This document shows, in pieces, positions 62,303 to 64,000 of a stretch of 64,000 nucleotides of DNA. Position 1 is the first letter of the stretch; each line of letters opens with the position of its first letter. The stretch is taken from contig WBMV01003156.1 of NCBI GenBank assembly GCA_013396655.1, forward strand, positions 62,001-126,000. The letters are read 5' to 3'. The stretch is from Campylorhamphus procurvoides (Eukaryota > Chordata > Aves > Passeriformes > Dendrocolaptidae). Made by a program: the position numbers and the translations under genes. Under the pieces are notes generated by a model. The model worked only from the letters and a program-made list of their open reading frames with translations, was not told where the DNA came from and searched no databases.

Positions 62303-62420
62303 TACAGTCAGTAATCATCTAGTCAATAGAGTCAATGGAGACAGAAAGCTATTCAGCTCTCTCAAAGCAGATATCTACTTTTGGAAGAGATAGATAGATC
62401 CCTAGACTCCACTGACTGTA
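62303..62420. repeat. Imperfect inverted repeat
   Basis: The word tacagtcagt (62303-62312) is exactly reverse-complemented by actgactgta (62411-62420), and a related pair gtcaatggag / ctccactgac lies inside it with one mismatch. It might be a small palindromic element or coincidence. Confidence 0.4.
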
Positions 62421-62694
62421 CTGGCTACATGTTGGTTGACTATGATGGGAGCTTAGGCAGTTGTTTACATATTGTAAGCTATGTTGTTATCACAAGAGTT
62501 TTGATGTCTGAATCTGAAGCTAAATTCCATGCTTAAAGATGTATCTTTTTTTTCAATAAACTTCTGATCTGATTTTTCTTAAAAATTTGATGCACATGTA
62601 CTATTCTTTCATATTTTGAATAAATATTACGATAACTTATACTGAACAAGTTATGAATTAAAGGTATCTCAATTACTTCTATCCCAAGTATTAC

Positions 62695-62749
62695 TATCTA
62701 TATTCTATATTACTAATATTCTCTATATCTAATATCTATATTCTATATT
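62695..62749. repeat. 17-bp direct repeat in AT-rich DNA
   Basis: The unit tatctatattctatatt occurs at 62695-62711 and at 62733-62749, a period of 38 bp. Confidence 0.85.
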
Positions 62750-63255
62750 TTTAGACTATTTTATGATTTTGTTTTTATATATTCATTCTGAATTTGATGC
62801 TTATGGAACTAGAAGCATTTTGATTATTCATTATGAACAAAACTCCAGTAGTAAATATCATTTAAATATAACTGACTTTTCTAAATGTGGATTTTCTAAA
62901 ATACAAAGTACCAAGAAAACTTATTTTCCCAAAACTTTTCTTAGCTGCTGTTATATGCAAATTATCTTTCATTTTCTTATTTTTCATATCCATGAGTTTG
63001 ATACAGTTGAAAACCATAAGTGTGCGTTGAGCAGAGATGTGTTGGAACATTTAATCCTGGGGACATTCAGGGACATGGGTTAAGCTGCTTTGAACATGAA
63101 GCTGTACATGAAGATAGCCTCTAAATGTCTCTTAGAAATGATGTGATTCTGGAGCTATTATTTTGAGTTCCCTAAAGCAATATGATAAAACAAGAACTCA
63201 ATTCATCATATTTCATCCAGACTTCTGTCATGAAAAAGGTGCTCAATTTCTAGTT

Positions 63256-63400
63256 CTGTTTTGTTTGGTTTTTTGGGAGGGTTGGTTGTTTGGTATTTTG
63301 TTTGTTTGTATTTTGTAGTTGGTTTTGTTGGAGTTTTTTTTGGGGGGTGGGTTGTTTTTTGGGGGGGGGTTGTGGTTTTTTCTTTTTTTTTTTATTTTTC
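63256..63400. repeat. G/T-rich tract with long G runs
   Basis: About 145 bases that are nearly all T and G on the plus strand. It contains G6 at 63342-63347, GGG at 63349-63351 and G9 at 63361-63369. Frames across it on either strand give low-complexity peptides (Phe/Gly/Val or Lys/Pro/Gln) and are not genes. Confidence 0.88.
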
Positions 63401-64000
63401 CCCTGAGAGAGAAAAGAATACTTGTAACAAAACAATTGGCATCATGTGAAAAACAAACATGCTCTATGCTTTCAAATATTTCTTCATATTATAGACTACA
63501 TCAGGCTGTGTTTCAGGGCTTTGATTTTCCAATCTTCTAAAATGATGTATGATATAATTTCAACAAGGTCATGTATTAGAAGACAATTGTTCCTCACTGT
63601 AGAAACAAGAATTTGGGAAGTATGTAGGTCTCACTGTTATGGAGTCAAGATGTGTCAAAATGCACATTTTAGAATTCACTGTTTTTCTCAGCTTCTTTAG
63701 ACTACTGTCACTGCTCCTATGGTAACTGGTAGGTCTCTAATCACTGACTGAAGCAGAAATGAGCTAGGACTTCAGAAATTTTGGCCTCAGTTTCATAATG
63801 AGAAGCTAAGCTGTTATTAGACATTAGATTTAATTAATAATCTAGAAGTTAAATCAGTTTTCATGTTTATTTTGTTATTCTAAATTCTAGTGTTACTTCA
63901 CAGGTAGTTGCTTCCTCAGCATCTGGGGAACATTATTAAATTTTAAAATAAAAGGTGTAGAGATGTATTCATGAAGAATGAAGTTTACTTTCTGTTTTAT

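Larger units (their letters stand above)
58152..64000. other. AT-rich non-coding stretch to the window end
   Basis: No gene is recognised. A moderately GC-rich patch at 61640-62160 has open frames of 72-81 codons on both strands but no family signature. A possible ancient repeat, T/G tracts and small direct and inverted repeats are listed separately. Confidence 0.55.

Noticed and set aside
63250..63449. Lys/Pro/Gln-rich and Phe/Gly/Val-rich frames
   Set aside because: They translate a G/T low-complexity tract on both strands and are not genes.
1..64000. Bacterial features, CRISPR arrays, tRNA or rRNA genes
   Set aside because: I saw no regularly spaced identical repeats, no tRNA or rRNA landmarks and no operon-like layout. 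The CR1 and LTR content points to a bird nuclear genome.

Overview
This window looks like non-coding nuclear DNA from a bird. The DNA is AT-rich, I saw no operon-like gene packing and could confirm no protein-coding gene. The diagnostic content is (a) many 5'-truncated fragments of CR1, the LINE family that dominates avian genomes, recognised by their 3' tails (variants of attctgtgattctgtga) and by reverse-transcriptase remnants, and (b) solo long terminal repeats (LTRs) of two bird endogenous-retrovirus families. Family names come from recalled similarity because no search could be run. I cannot place the species, although both LTR families are familiar from songbirds and other Neoaves.

Layout. 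Bases 1-19915 are mostly unique AT-rich sequence with two short CR1 tails (4080-4142, 5896-6128), one T/G-rich tract near 1 kb and another near 12 kb, and a perfect palindrome at 9561-9581. Bases 19916-23008 hold a CR1 fragment, a pure CCCTTT hexamer array and a 681-bp plus-strand LTR. Bases 27884-30925 hold a minus-strand CR1 that still shows the RT catalytic box (FADD), then two CR1 copies meeting head to head. Bases 38247-41511 hold a minus-strand CR1 and a plus-strand CR1 split by a minus-strand solo LTR. Bases 49166-51125 are a cluster of CR1 pieces, with a plus-strand copy lying between two minus-strand pieces. Bases 52211-52976 hold a minus-strand LTR of the same family as the one at 22.3 kb. 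Bases 56961-57486 are a plus-strand solo LTR with a perfect 5-bp target-site duplication (ttgat on both sides), followed about 500 bp later by a second LTR 3' fragment. The last 6 kb contain a possible ancient amniote repeat and a strongly G/T-rich tract with quadruplex potential.

The open frames I looked at are short, often overlap on both strands, run through repeats or low-complexity DNA, and have no recognised domain except the CR1 reverse-transcriptase remnants. The window is best read as intergenic or intronic DNA that has accumulated retroelements. I found no convincing new biological system; the interest lies in the nesting and orientation of the retroelements and in a few structure-prone sequences.
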